64,000 nt of DNA from Prorocentrum cordatum (lineage: Eukaryota > Sar > Dinophyceae > Prorocentrales > Prorocentraceae): NCBI GenBank assembly GCA_963575745.1, contig CAUYUJ010000336.1, positions 1,061,247-1,125,246 of the forward strand, written 5' to 3'. Made by a program: the position numbers and the translations under genes. The notes below the pieces were generated by a model that saw only the letters and a program-made list of their open reading frames with translations, was not told the origin of the DNA and searched no databases. This document shows, piece after piece, positions 1 through 11,700 of this stretch (position 1 is the first letter of the stretch; each line of letters starts with the position of its first letter).

Positions 1-818
1 TTCATGGGCTTGGAGTTCTTCGTGCACTTCATCGCCTTGGTGAGCTTGGAGGTCTTCATATCCTTGTTCAGCGCAGCGAATGCTGAGGGGGCTACTGCTT
101 GTGAGGGTGGCTCTACCAGCGACTTCACCTCGGCCAGCGGGACGCCTCCCACTTCAAGTGCCCAAGCTGGGTCGTGCGACTTGGTGCCGATCCTCTTCTT
201 CTTCTCGGTCGTCGGGGTCCCTCCGGCATCGAACGCGGCATCCAAGATCGCCTTCAGCTCAGGGTTGGCGGTCGCACGAAGTTGATCATTATCAATATCC
301 TCGCTCTCGCTAGGGATCTCGACGTACGGCGCAGGAACACGAGGTGGAGTCCCCAACACAACGAGGTCTTGATCGGCATCATCGGCGATGGCTGCGGTCT
401 CGCACTCGGGCTTCTTCACCAAGCCCAACAGTAGAGCGAACTCTTTACGCCACTGGCGAGGCACTTGCCTTTCTTTGCTGACCATGTTGCGCATCTGAGA
501 AACAATCGCCCTGAAGAGCAGGATGCCCTTCTCGAGATGAGCATCGTCGATGCCGAGACCCTTATCGCGATTGAATTTCTTGGCGGCCTTGCAGAACGAT
601 GCTTGGTTCACGTTGGCGCCTCCACTTTTCTGTAGCAACAGTGTGAGAGCAGGACGGAACGAGTTGGCTGCTTCCCATTTGACAGCTCCTTTGAAATTGA
701 ATGACGTATATGGAATGAAAGCGTCCTTCTTAATGGCAGTGACGGGCAAGAGGCTCAAAATATCGAGATACTCATCTTCTTGAAGGTCGACGGATTGTCT
801 CCGAGTTTTTTTTGCCAT
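1..818 (-). CDS. N-terminal part of an unrecognised protein, truncated by the window edge
   Basis: Reading the minus strand from the ATG at 818-816 gives 272 codons with no stop, and the frame is still open at base 1. The protein starts MAKKTRRQSVDL and continues with an even amino-acid mix, unlike the low-complexity frames around it. It has a probable helical segment (GILLFRAIVSQMRNMV), a basic stretch (RQVPRQWRKEF), an acidic stretch (PSESEDIDNDQ) and a KK/TEKKR patch near the visible end. I do not recognise a family. The start is chosen because the ATG is the first in frame and is preceded by a trinucleotide tract with no coding character. It could be a host gene or a retroelement gag; the missing C-terminus would decide. 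Confidence 0.6.
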   Translation of the reverse strand, partial: MAKKTRRQSVDLQEDEYLDILSLLPVTAIKKDAFIPYTSFNFKGAVKWEAANSFRPALTLLLQKSGGANVNQASFCKAAKKFNRDKGLGIDDAHLEKGILLFRAIVSQMRNMVSKERQVPRQWRKEFALLLGLVKKPECETAAIADDADQDLVVLGTPPRVPAPYVEIPSESEDIDNDQLRATANPELKAILDAAFDAGGTPTTEKKKRIGTKSHDPAWALEVGGVPLAEVKSLVEPPSQAVAPSAFAALNKDMKTSKLTKAMKCTKNSKPM

Positions 819-879
819 GTGCCGATTTTCAAAACTCGACCGCGAGCCCAAATGGCTATACGGGAACAAGGGGTGCGGA

Positions 880-1092
880 CATGGTCACCATCAGCACCAT
901 CAGTACCATCATCATCATCATCATCATCCTCATCATCATCATCATCATCATCATTATCATCATCACCATCATCATCACCATCATCATCATCATCATCATC
1001 AACCACAACCTCATCATCGTAATCCTCGCCATCATCATCTTCATCACCACCATCGTCACAATCGTTGTCGCAACCACCATCGTCATCGGCAT
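880..1092. repeat. ATC trinucleotide tract
   Basis: About 200 bases of (ATC)n with interruptions lie directly upstream of the minus-strand gene at 1-818. Poly-Asp, poly-Met, poly-His and poly-Ser frames here only translate the repeat. Confidence 0.9.
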
Positions 1093-1447
1093 ACCACGCG
1101 ATGGATACAGCGCGGAAGTGTCAGCACAAAATTTCTATCATACATAACGTCGCACTACATATTGTGACCATGTGATTCATATGAGTTGTTGGTGTCTCAT
1201 TGGTTGCGCGTTGTCGTTCCTAAGATGTGGGGCAAGCCTACAAGCCCGACTTGGTACCAAAGGCGTCAATTCTTCAATATTGGAGCGGCGCTCTCATATT
1301 GGGTTGCCTTTTACGTTTTTTGGTATCGTTTCGTCTTTTATTGGGGAATAGCTCCCAATATTTGGGGTAACCACCCCAATTCTGTTGACGCTGCGCTTAC
1401 TTCTACACGCATGCTCCTATCTTATGACGCGTTGGGTGCTCGGGGTC

Positions 1448-1690
1448 AGGCCGAATAGAGGCTTCGCGAGCTTCACCGGGCGTCAAGGGAATTGAGGCGT
1501 CAGGCCGAATAAAGGATTCACGGACTTCGGCGGGCGTCAGGGGAATATAAGATTCAGACCGAATAGAGGCTTCACGGGCGTCACCGGGCGTCAGGGGAAT
1601 AGAGGCTTCAGGCCGAATAAAGGCTTCACGAGCTTCAGTGGGAGTCAGGGGAATACAAGGTTCAGGCCGAATAGGCGCGCCTAGGGTCGC
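1448..1690. repeat. 54-bp tandem repeat, about 4.5 units
   Basis: Units begin AGGCCGAATA or a variant at 1448, 1502, 1556, 1610 and 1664, a constant 54-bp period. Each unit contains GGCGTCAGGGGAAT. More diverged pieces continue to about 1885. The period is a multiple of three, so frames stay open through it. Confidence 0.85.
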
Positions 1691-1918
1691 TACCCCACCA
1701 GTGCGTCGCAACTCGTAGGCCGAATAGAGGCGTCAAAAGCCGAGTGGAGGTTTCAGGCCGAATAGAGACTTCAGGCCGAATAGAAGCTTCACGAGCTTCA
1801 ATGGGCGTCAACGGAATAAAGGCTTCAGGCCGCACAGCAGCGCCACGAGCTCCACCGGGCGCCAGCGGAAGAGAAGCGCCACCGCAGCTCCTTGGGGGAA
1901 TCGCGCTTTCAAATAGTG

Positions 1919-2135
1919 CCCCCCCCCCCCCCCCCCCCGGGCCAGGCCACCATGTGTATATATATGTATGTGTATATATACATATACACAGGTGTATATG
2001 CAAAAACAAGTGTTAACTTACTTCTGGTACGCGCGTGCGCATGCACGCATGTATGTATGTATGTTGGTTTGCATGCGCGTATGTGTGTTTGTTTGTATGT
2101 GTGCACTTTCACATATATATATATATATGCGTGCG
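1919..2135. repeat. Poly-C run followed by TG/TA-rich microsatellites
   Basis: A run of about 20 C at 1919-1938 is followed by alternating TATATG/TGTATG sequence and an AT dinucleotide run near 2112-2128. No gene is seen. Confidence 0.85.
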
Positions 2136-2235
2136 TGGCGCGCGCTTCGTGGTGCAAGGTCCGTGGTGCAATATAGTTGGCAGGCTGCGCGATGCAGTCT
2201 ATGCGGCGCAACTTCGGCGCAGGGCAGCGGGGCTC

Positions 2236-2452
2236 GCGGAGGGGGGGGGGGGGAGGGGAATGGGAAGGGATGGGTGGGGCGGGAGGGAAGGGAGGGAGGG
2301 AGGGGAGGGAAAGAGGGAGGGGGGTGGAACGGGGGGGGAGGAAGGGAGGAATGGGGAGAGGAAAAGGGGAAGTGGAGGAGGAGGAGGGAAGGGGAGTGGG
2401 GGAGGAAGAGAAGGGAAGGGACGGGGGGAGGGAGGAGGAGGATCCCGGATTT
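2236..2452. repeat. Polypurine tract (G/A-rich)
   Basis: About 215 bases almost entirely G and A on the plus strand, built from GGGA and GGAGG motifs. Such a tract could form triplex or G-quadruplex structures, but nothing shows a function. Confidence 0.85.
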
Positions 2453-2589
2453 TGGATGCGCTTCCGGCACCGACGTTCACCGCGAGATGCAACGACTCAT
2501 GCCGCTCACACTTGCACCGAGCTGGCCTGAGCCCGCCGACCCCTTGTGGGTCTCTTGGCGTATCAGAATCTTCCCCTCCAGAAGCCCCC

Positions 2590-3790
2590 GCTGGGTTTGG
2601 CCTATAGGGGGGGTCTCTTGGGGGCCTCTTGGAGCCTCTCAGGCCTCCAGGGGGCCTCCTAGGACCTCCTTGGGCGGAAGGGTCGGATTTTCGGTTCGGG
2701 CTCCCCCTCTTGGGCTCTTCTTGGTGCCGTCTTGGAGCTCTCCAAGGTCGTATTGGGGACCTCTTGGGGTGTCTTGGCCCCCTCTCGGGACGTCGTTGGA
2801 GCCTCTCGGGCCGTTTTGGAGCTCTTTTGGAGGCCTCTTGTACGGTCGTCACCTCTGTGACGACCGACAAGTCGTATATGCTAAGAGTATACGTTTCCAG
2901 TGGAAAATCAATGATTTTGGCCTCTTGGGACCCACTTGGAAAACCTCTTGGGGGCCTCTTGGGGCGTCTTCGCGGTCTTCTGGGCACTGTGAGAACCGTC
3001 TTGGGCGCCCAAGGGCTAGCTTTGAGCGCTTCGGGGCCGCCATGGAACGTTTTTGGGAGCCGTATGGGGCCCTCTAGCCACGCCTTGGCCGCCCCTCGGG
3101 CTGTCTTGGGGGCCTCTTAGGGCCGTCTTTGGGGCCTCTTGTACCGTCGTGCACGCCGTGAAGACCGAAAACACGTAGATGCTAAAAATACACGTGCCCC
3201 TATGCAAAATCAATGATTTTGGGCGCTTGGTGCTCCTTTGGGAAGCCTCTTGGGGCGTCGCAGCGGCCTCTTGGGCCCTATGGGAGCCATATTGGGCGTC
3301 CAGGGGCGATCTTTGAGAGCTCTGGGGCCGTCTTGGACCGATTTGGGAGTCTCTTGGGGCTCCGTGGACACGTCTTGGCCGCCTCGTGAGCACGCCTCGG
3401 CCGCCTCTGGGCTGTCTTGGGTTCCTCTTGGGCAGTGTTGGGAGCCTCTTGGGCCGTCTTGGGGCCATCGTGGGGGCCTCTTGTACCCTCGTGCACGCCG
3501 CGAAGACCGAAAAAACGCAGATGCTGAACATGCACGTTTTCCCATGCAAAATCAATGATTTGGGCCGCTTGGGGCTCTCTTGGAAAGCAACTTGGGGCAT
3601 TGTAGCGGTTTCTTGGGCTCGATGGGAGCCATCTTGAGCGTCCAGAGGCGATCTTTGAACGCCCCAGGGCCGTCTAGGACCGCTTTGGGGGCCACTTGCG
3701 CCTCCCTGGGCACATCTTGGCCGCCTTGGCCCGGACAGGAGCGTTCCCGGAGCCCCGGGTCGGCCATGGGGGACGCAGGTACCAGCCTGG
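2590..3790. repeat. CTTGGGG-rich repeat array with three large units
   Basis: The region is built from short CTCTTGGGG/CGTCTTGG motifs organised into larger units. Each unit carries CCTCTTGTAC, then a GAAGACCGA-like block, then AAATCAATGATTT. These blocks recur near 2838, 3137 and 3475, a period of about 300-340 bp. A related array lies at 49630-50120. Open frames here are by-products of the repeat. Confidence 0.8.
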
Positions 3791-3799
3791 CGGCCCCGA

Positions 3800-6160
3800 T
3801 CCCTTCCCTTCCGCCGGCAGATATGTACAAAATATGTGGATATACATACATATATGTATACACCGTTTGACATGTATACATATAGTTATACACGGTATAC
3901 ACATACAAATATCCTGACTTGTTCCCCACTTCGGCAACAGGTCGAAACTGCCGATTGCCGTGGACTCATTGAGTTCTCTGCTGCGCTTAACAAAAGTACA
4001 TGAACACGTGTGTTTGCCGGGCGTGCCTCCAGCATGACTCAATAAACTCTGGGCACTCAGCGGCAGCAGAGGGCTAGATGCGAGGTACATATGGACGTGA
4101 TAGGGCAACGAAGGATAGGAAACACAACGCGCAAATTTCTGAGGCCTAACACCATCCAACTGGTTCGCCAACCCCAGATCAAAACATCAATCGTGCAGGC
4201 TACCCACCAAATGGTCTAAAACAAAAACAAAAGAACCGCGCAGCCCATGACTCCACACTTCTTAGTGCGATGTGCGCATCGGGTCATATTGTGCCCATGG
4301 GATCCAAGAACTCGCGTCCTTCTAGTCGCTTCATCATCGTAATATCCCATCTGCACACTTCGGCGTCTGAGTCCTACGAAATTGAACCGAGCTTCGGACC
4401 AATCGAGAGCCTCCTGCAATCAGGGTAAGAAACTCAACCGAACGCTGAACTCTTCTGCTGGTGCCCGAAGCGAGACGTGGCCGCCCCGAAAGAGAAGCAT
4501 CGGGGAGGGTACACCCCGTTGCAGCACTGCGAGTTGTTCCCGCAAAGGACCAGAGGCGCATCGCCTGCGGCAACAAGGGGGGCACTGGCGGCGGCAGCAA
4601 AATGCGCCGACCCCGCATGAGGGCTCCTTCCCCGCTTCGTCACCAGCCCTCCGCATCCAACCCATCCCACCGGGTTATCAACTGCCTGTTTTCCGCTCCT
4701 TTCCCCTTCATTAACCTCACCCTTCCCCTCCCTTCAACAACCCCTCGCCATCCCTCTCGATGCCTCCCTTTCTGCTTCCATCCCCCCCCCCCCACACGCC
4801 CCTTCTATCCGTTGGTCACCCCCGTCCCCTCCTGTTGCCTCTGCTCTCCTCCCCCGCACGCATAGTCCAATGCATGACGGAGCAAAAGAACCTGCCATGA
4901 AGGCAAAAAGTCTGGGGCGAAACGGATCCTGGATCGTGGGCGTCCACGAAACTCAGATGTTTGTCCTCTGTCTTTGAATCTGATACAGCCTCCAAAACCT
5001 CCCAAACATGGCCGGGAAACGTCCCCATATCCGGATCTTCGAGATCCGGGAACAAACGGCGAGGGGTAAAACAGCCATGGTGGACCCACGATGCATCAAT
5101 CGATGTTGCAATTCACCCTCCCGTCCCAATCCCCTCCCACACCCAGTCCATACGAGCCTTCTTCTCCACTGAGGGCGCCACCCCTTGAATGACGCACGAT
5201 CGGTCGGTCCACCAATCAAACGAAGGCGCCTGTTGCAACCAATCCTCCGTACACTTGAGGAACGCCCAAAGTATCTGCATGTTGAAGAACACGTGCCCTT
5301 CATACGCTTCACCGTCGTGAACGCATGTTCCGCGCAAGTCTCATGCGGGAGCCCCACAGAGAAGCCGGCAGATAACACCACTATGGATCGGAATTGCGCT
5401 CCGTCCGTCTGAAAGCGGTTGCTGCAAGACGTCAGAGTCGCGGACGGACGCTTGGAACAAATCTCATGCGAAAACCACGCTTCGAAAAGAAGCCGCCCTC
5501 TATCCGTGTTAGCTGTTGCGCAGTATAGAACGCCAGATCGTGGAAGCCGAAGAACGGGCCAAAAGAGCGTAGACGGTGGAGTTTGCACTCGAATGCGCGC
5601 GAGGCAAAATGGAGATACCTAATCGGGTCGGGGGCGTTCGTTAAGGAATGTGCCGAGGAGGCTGCAAACCCCGGGCAAGTCATTATCTGATGAAGGCGGC
5701 GGTGAAATGCATGGCCGATCCACGATTGGAGTTGGACTGGGCTCTGGACCTTGGACTTTTTTTCAAAAAGGGCTTTGTCCAATGCCCCGACCGTTTGGAA
5801 CGAACGCCCCTTCAACTCGCGCAGCTGAGGACAAACCAGAAGCCGAACATGCACGGCGCCAAGGTAAGATCCTCTTTCTGAAAACGGCCCGCCCTCTGTC
5901 TGTTCTTTGGCTGTGTAACCCTTTGAGGCCTCCTGCGGCGACGAAAACGATGAAGCTGAGGATATGGATGCCGTGCTGCTGATGGCGACGGCGAACCTTG
6001 GAGCGTTTTGGGAGGAATTGGTAGCGTCTGGGAACGCGTGGGAGCGTCCTGGAACGCCTGGGGCAGCCTGGGGAGCAGTTGGGTCCCAAATTGGGGTCGG
6101 CGAGGGGCGCCAGAAACACATCGAAATATTATGCACCTGCTATCAATGTATTGCTGTGTT
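3800..6160. other. No convincing gene
   Basis: This stretch holds TATA-rich sequence (3820-3910), a C-rich tract (4660-4860) and short open frames on both strands. A 74-codon minus-strand frame at 5113-5337 has plausible composition (Trp- and Phe-rich, CTEDWLQQ), but it lacks an ATG, homology I can recognise, or extension. I cannot support a gene here. Confidence 0.5.
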
Positions 6161-6234
6161 TATGTTTTTTATGCCTAGGGCCTCTTCGGGGCCAGGGGAC
6201 GGGTCGACATTGCAGATCAGCAAATGCGCACCGA

Positions 6235-6660
6235 GTGCTGTCATGGGATGGTGCGGGTTGGGTCGCTTGGATGTGCACCGAATTGAATCATTTGCATCGG
6301 ATGGTGAAGGTTGGGTCGGGTTGGTGTGCACCGAATAGTACTACTTACAACAAGCTGATGAAGGTGGGACCGTATGGATGTTCACCGATCCATATCGATT
6401 GCATACGATGGTGGTGGGGGGGGGGATGGGATGCACCGAGTGCTACATGTTGCGTAACATGGTGAGGGTTGGGTCGTACGGATGTGCGCCATATTAAAGA
6501 TTGTACATAAGATGGTGAGGGTTGAGTCGTACGGATGTGAACAGAGTTATGTTTGTTGCGTAGGATGGTAAAAAGGTAGGGTCGGATGGATGAGCCATGT
6601 TTTGCATAGGATGGCGTGGGTTGGGTCGTATGGATGCGCGCGGCACTTAGGCGAGAACCG
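6235..6660. repeat. Degenerate tandem repeat, GGATGGTGAGGGTTGGGTCG type
   Basis: Variants of GATGGTGAGGGTTGGGTCG followed by a short GGATGTGCRCC block recur roughly every 60-70 bases near 6300, 6450, 6510, 6560 and 6605. No gene is seen. Confidence 0.65.
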
Positions 6661-7569
6661 CATTCTGAATTTGTCGAATATGCGCGGCGCCATGGCGAGA
6701 GCCACATGTTGCAAACCACCTGGGCTCCATCCTTGAAGCTGTTGCGAATTATGAAGCCGAATGTGCGCGGCAATAAGGATGGAACCACATTTTGCAAACC
6801 ACCCGGGCTCCATCCGTGAAACCATTACAACTTGAAAATTCCAGAATCAAACATGGTGAGGAAGTCTCAGGCGAAACGCCCGGTCCGCCCTACAAACACG
6901 TCCAATGGTGCGACAGGGAGGATGTATCTATAAGGAGAAGGAGTGGATGACGAAGAGGAGGAGAAGGAAGAGGAATGGCGAACGCCTCCGAAGAGGCGGC
7001 TCGAACCCGCGCAGCACGTGGAGCCCGGCGACCCGCAGAGCGCCGCGCCGTTCCGGCTGGAGCAGCACACCGCGTCCGACTGTGCGCGCGGGATGGGGCG
7101 GGTGGGCGCGGACGCGCGGGCGCACCCAGGGAGGCCCTCCTTCCCCCCGTCCCTCCGTCCTCCCTGGTAACGGTTCGGATTGCGCACAGACTGCCCCCGC
7201 AGGCATTCCCAGCTGCCCTGGACAGCCCCCCCCAGCAGCCCAGGCTGGCCTCAGCGTGCCCCCCGGGTAGCCCAGGGCAGACTCAACACCCTGCCGCCGC
7301 CTCGAGCGGCGCCTCATCGGCGCTCCGCGCTCCGCTCCGTGCAGATTTGTCCGGATCATGTGACAGGTTCGGTTCGCAAGATCTGCAGAGATGATCGGGT
7401 ACCAGTATATCGGCAGAAGAGCGAAGGCGGCACACGAAAAACATCAAGCACGCCAGGCCTACCTGGCGAGAGCGTCGTGCATATATTACCGACGATTGGC
7501 AAGATGTTCTTCGCAAATATCTTAAGAATCCCAACGGGTCCTTTTGATCACGGCTGCATGCATGCTTGA

Positions 7570-8142
7570 CGGCGGAAAGATGCGATATGGGGTGTTCACA
7601 AGGTAAGCTGGAGATTGGCCCATAATGGTGTTGCGTGCATGGCGAGCTTGAAGGATCTATCAAACGCGGTTGCCTGTGGCGATTGGGATATCCTTGCAGA
7701 TGTTTTGCAGAAGCATGCGCGCCACGACCACCACGAGATAGCAGTGCTCAGAGTCAAGGAGGCGGCCATCTCATTACCCAGTTCAGATCGACCACTTCTG
7801 ATCAAGACTGGGAAGGGAGGGATAATGAGCGACCCGTTCACAGTACGATTATTTCAAGGCAAACTCAGGGCAGCCTATCTATGCACGGTGAGAGCAGACA
7901 CACGACGACTCAAACACATCACTTAATTTCTGTTGGGATGGAGGTTATCTGGACCTGTCACGGTCGCAGATGATGGGTGGAAATTTGACGCGGCCGCCAA
8001 TGGGTACCCGCTTCTTTCTTTCATTCAGCGGCTCGCCCCCTTCGACACATTACCCAACCATGCATTGTCTGCTGTGGTGTGCGCTCAGAACGCTACCAAG
8101 CAGGAGTTCATAGCGTACATAGGGATCGGCGCTGTCGAGTGA
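7570..8142 (+). pseudogene. Left half of an older ORF split by the copia insertion
   Basis: Frame 1 is open from about 7570 to 8142 except for one TAA at 7924-7926. It has normal-looking composition (ACGDWDILADVLQKH, NHALSAVVCAQNATKQEF). It stops only because the retrotransposon was inserted at 8142. Joining base 8141 to base 24143, which removes the element and one copy of the 5-bp target, keeps the same frame open for another 61 codons, to the TGA at 24324-24326. I do not recognise the protein; a decayed non-LTR retrotransposon is possible. Sequence between 6850 and 7570 is GC-rich with no supportable gene. Confidence 0.5.
8137..8141. repeat. Target-site duplication, low-coordinate copy (GAGTG)
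   Basis: GAGTG abuts the outer edge of the 3' LTR and is matched exactly at 24138-24142 beyond the 5' LTR. Five bases is the usual copia duplication. Confidence 0.88.
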
Positions 8143-8410
8143 GTCGAAAGTGAGCCTGGTAACTCAAATAGCATCCGATTCCATGATAGACATCGGATGG
8201 CAAATAGCGTCCATCGCTCTGCTGTGAAGGTACAGTATGAGGGGTGGACGGATAAGAGAGGATAAGATCGATGTAATGATCTTTCCAACACATAGCGAAC
8301 ACTCGCGGTGTCCGGGCAAATAGGGCGCGCGTGCCTTGAGCCAAAGGCAACGGCGCGCGCGAGCTATGCTCCCGATACTATAACATCTCCCAAAGACCTT
8401 CCCTTAAAGT
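8142..8410 (-). repeat. 3' LTR of the copia element (269 bp)
   Basis: It matches 23869-24137 over its full 269 bp with 7 substitutions and no indels. In element sense it starts ACTTTAAGGG and ends TTTCGACT, so the usual TG...CA ends are absent. It contains a strong potential hairpin (GCGCGCG arms around TGCCTT/AAGGCA) and, at 8335-8353, a DinoSL-like relic. The TGTTATAG that resembles a classic copia LTR start lies about 25 bases inside. Confidence 0.92.
8335..8353 (-). other. DinoSL-like relic in the 3' LTR
   Basis: The minus strand reads CCGTTGCCTTTGGCTCAAG. Against the DinoSL this is one substitution and a 2-base deletion, with the last 11 bases exact. Confidence 0.6.
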
Positions 8411-8776
8411 CGGGAGGGGAGGAGACGGAGAGCATAGTCGCACGCAACGGTCGCGCGCACGACTGTTTGCAAAAAGGAAAACAGTGCGTACAGTCTGGCC
8501 TAACACCAGACTGCAAGGCGAGTTTCCTCGCAAAGCATTTCACGCAAATACAAGACCGCCCCTTCAAACAATGAGGGGCTATCGGCTCAGTTAGAGGTAA
8601 GCCAGACAGGCCATACCTCACCAAGCAAATGTGTATTAAGGCGAAGAGCCTGAGTTGTACGAAGCCGGCTCGTTGCCAGGCGTGAAATATAAGGCTCGTT
8701 TCCGAGCAACCAGAGGGGCGCCTTTATAGTGGGCGCCCGTGCTGGCAAATTGGACCGCGAGGGCAACAAGGACAGA
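8411..8776 (-). other. 3' untranslated region of the copia element
   Basis: This lies between the pol stop and the 3' LTR. It contains two perfect GNRA hairpins (8518-8531, 8694-8707), so the hairpins are not limited to coding sequence. Directly next to the LTR the sense strand is pyrimidine-rich (CTCCGTCTCCTCCCCTCCCG). A normal sense-strand polypurine tract is therefore missing from the expected place. Confidence 0.6.
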
Positions 8777-11700
8777 CTAAAATTGATTAGACTTAGGTTT
8801 GTCTCTGTCCTCGGGACCCCGAAAGGGAACAAATTGCTTCACGTCATACTTAAATGACTGAGTGCCTGACATCACTTCCAGAAGCAGCTCCCGATCGATG
8901 CTTCCCTTTGTATGCCCATCTGCGGTCATATCCCTAGTATCACACCATTGCACATTATGTACTATACCTATATCCATGAGCTCACGTATCCAGCTGATAT
9001 GTCCAAGCAGAGTCCGTTCTGTAGGTATCTTGAGATCCCTGCTTGATAAAGATTTGTAGACGGACTCGGCGTCTATGGTAAGAGAGACTTTGATAGCTAG
9101 GCCTCCAACTTCACGCATGTCTCGTAGTTGTCGTGGAGTCAAAGCTCCTGCCTTAAGCTCGTGGAGAGTAATGAGCGTAGGGTAACACTCATCAAGGTTA
9201 TGTGCAGCTGCAAGTGCCTCCGCAGCATAACTGGACCTCACCTGTAATCGGTGTGATTTGCATAGTCCGTCACAGAGGTGAACGACGGACTTGCCTTGAG
9301 GCGAGTTTCCTCGCCGTAGTACATTGGCCCCGCGTATGCCGTAGCCCTTGGTCTCGTCATCCTCCTCCCCGGTAAGCTTCCGATACCCCGAATCGCTATG
9401 GATGTCAACTTCATTCGTCGGCTTCATCCGAGGGAAGGTGATACGTTTCGGGCTGCTGATCAGCTTTCGCGTCACAGCATTCAGACGTCTGACATGCAGA
9501 TTGGTGGGCTCTTGAATTTTCTGAAGAGAGACCGCGTGTACCATGAGCCAGATTTGGGTAAGAAGGGCAGAGGCGAGGGCTCCTCGCAGCCTGACGAACA
9601 TGTCGGTAATGAGTTTCGTGGCTTTGGCATCGGCCGCCGCTCCTGTAAGTTCTGGGTGTGTGATAGGACGTAGTTGTTTGATATACTCGTCCTGGTCCAT
9701 GATCACATCTCCTTGATCATTCTTAGTGTAGCGAACGGCGCAGTTCGTATATGTGTGCTTGTTGAGCTTGCATTTGCCAAACACCTTTTCGACGCGTTGT
9801 ACATAGTCGTCTATATTTTTCTCTAGACCTGTCATGTTAATATCATCGACATGTTTTGCCGTCAGAAGGTCTTGGCTGAATTCAAATTCAGGATCGTAGC
9901 TGGTCGGTGTAAGTCCTATAGCTCGTGTGGTCGTACGAAGTTTGAGAGAGAACGCTCTTGGAGCGTCCTTTGTACCCGTTCCTGGTTTGAGGCATCTAAG
10001 ACAGTGTCGACTTTCGTCGTAGGATGAGAAGCCGGGTAATGTACGAAGTACCTGAGCACTTCCTGGTGGAAGAGTAAAGCAAACCATGCGAGTTTCCTCG
10101 CCGGTGGCATGGGCAAGTTCCTCATAGGTCAAACCCTTGAGGAACGCCTTATCGATATCCATGGATGCTAAGATCCACTCTGGATGGCATGCCGCTTCAC
10201 TTGCCAGGAGTCGTTGGGACTGCCTTCGGGCGGTTCCCGAGAATGTTTCCACATCAAAAGCCTCAGTATCCATAAATCCACGAAGGACCAGTCTGAGACG
10301 AATGGTTTTAACGTTCTCGGTACCCATCTTTACAAACTTCCACTTGTATACATATCTGGATGTCATGATGTTGGAAGCCTTGGATAAATCATACATCTCA
10401 AAGCATCGATTATCAATCCAGATTTTGAGCTCAGTATATAAAGCTTCACTAACCTCCTTTGGATGTGCTGCTATGTCGGCTTTGGTCAGTAGATCATCTT
10501 CTTTGACAACCACAGCACGTTTAGCAGCAGAGGATACATATACTCTCATCGTTGCGACCATATCAGTATCGAGCTGTGCAAGTTGAGTCTGATCCAACAC
10601 TATTTGTGACATTTCCGATGTAAAACATAATTCTACGTAAGGACCATATTCATCACTGTCAAGAGAGTAGCTCTCGTCGGTTGTGGTTGAACAAAGAGAG
10701 ACTAGACAGGATTCACGTGATTTCGGCTCGTCTCCGAGCAGATCTGATGATATAATATCATCTTCGTCCACAAATGCTGAAACCAAAACACATTGGTCGG
10801 GCAGCATAATTGTTGGGACGCAATAAAGATAATCATCAGTAATCGTCGTAGGATGAAGGTCCATACGTAGCTCGTCGTACCACTCTTCCAGCATCATAGC
10901 TTCGATATTGTGTTCCTCATTTTCCTCATAGATTGTCGACAGACGGCCTTCACTCGGCGATGAAGCATCTGGTGTGTCTGGAGAAGGCCTGTTTCCAGGC
11001 GACTCGTGTTCCCCAGACGTGTTGCTTGAATGCTGATATTTAACCAAATCGTCGTGAAATCCTAAGGAAAGGACACGCGAAGTCAAGCATTGAATAAGTC
11101 TGGAGTGAGTGCTACCAGTGATCTGAGAAATGTTTAAGCCGGTGCCCACACATTCGTAGTAGTGGAACGCCGGGCTGATGTCGTTGTCATAGTGGATCAG
11201 CGTAGACCCGGTGGCGTACTTTACTGCAAGTAAGCTTGACACACTCTTAGCCAGTCGAACTGCTACTACATGTTCTACTCGGAAGTAATTTCGTACGAGA
11301 TACTGTAGTGCTAAGTGTACGCGCGGGTGGAACTTGCTGTCGTCTGACAGATTAAGGTTTCCCTTGTAATCGGAGATGCAACCGAAAACTCTGGCAGGTT
11401 TCCCTGCGCTGAGGTGTGCCACATAAGCAAGGACGGTTTGCATGGCCATATTATCCATGCCAAGTTCCCGTGTGAGGAGACATTCGATGTTCAGTGTGTG
11501 ACGAGCATCAGGATACATCACAATTACCTCACGAGATCCTGCCTTGACAACAATATGTCCTCTTTCAGGCACATTTCGGATTACCGGGAATGGGCCATTC
11601 CAGCCTCCATGGTCGTCCTTGGTGGCAGTAGGTCGGTGGTAATCGACCAAATCCCCTGATGAGTAGAGGCGAGCACCATCAGGAGTCGTCTTAGCCCTAA

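Noticed and set aside
755-1147. Poly-Asp, poly-Met, poly-His and poly-Ile proteins on both strands
   Set aside because: They are translations of the ATC trinucleotide tract in different frames.
6990-7100. A tRNA-like GGTTCGAGCC box on the minus strand
   Set aside because: The bases beside it do not form a T stem and no acceptor or anticodon stem fits.
9573-9590. GCGAG-GGCTC-CTCGC as a further member of the hairpin family
   Set aside because: The loop is five bases and not GNRA; left out of the count of 32.
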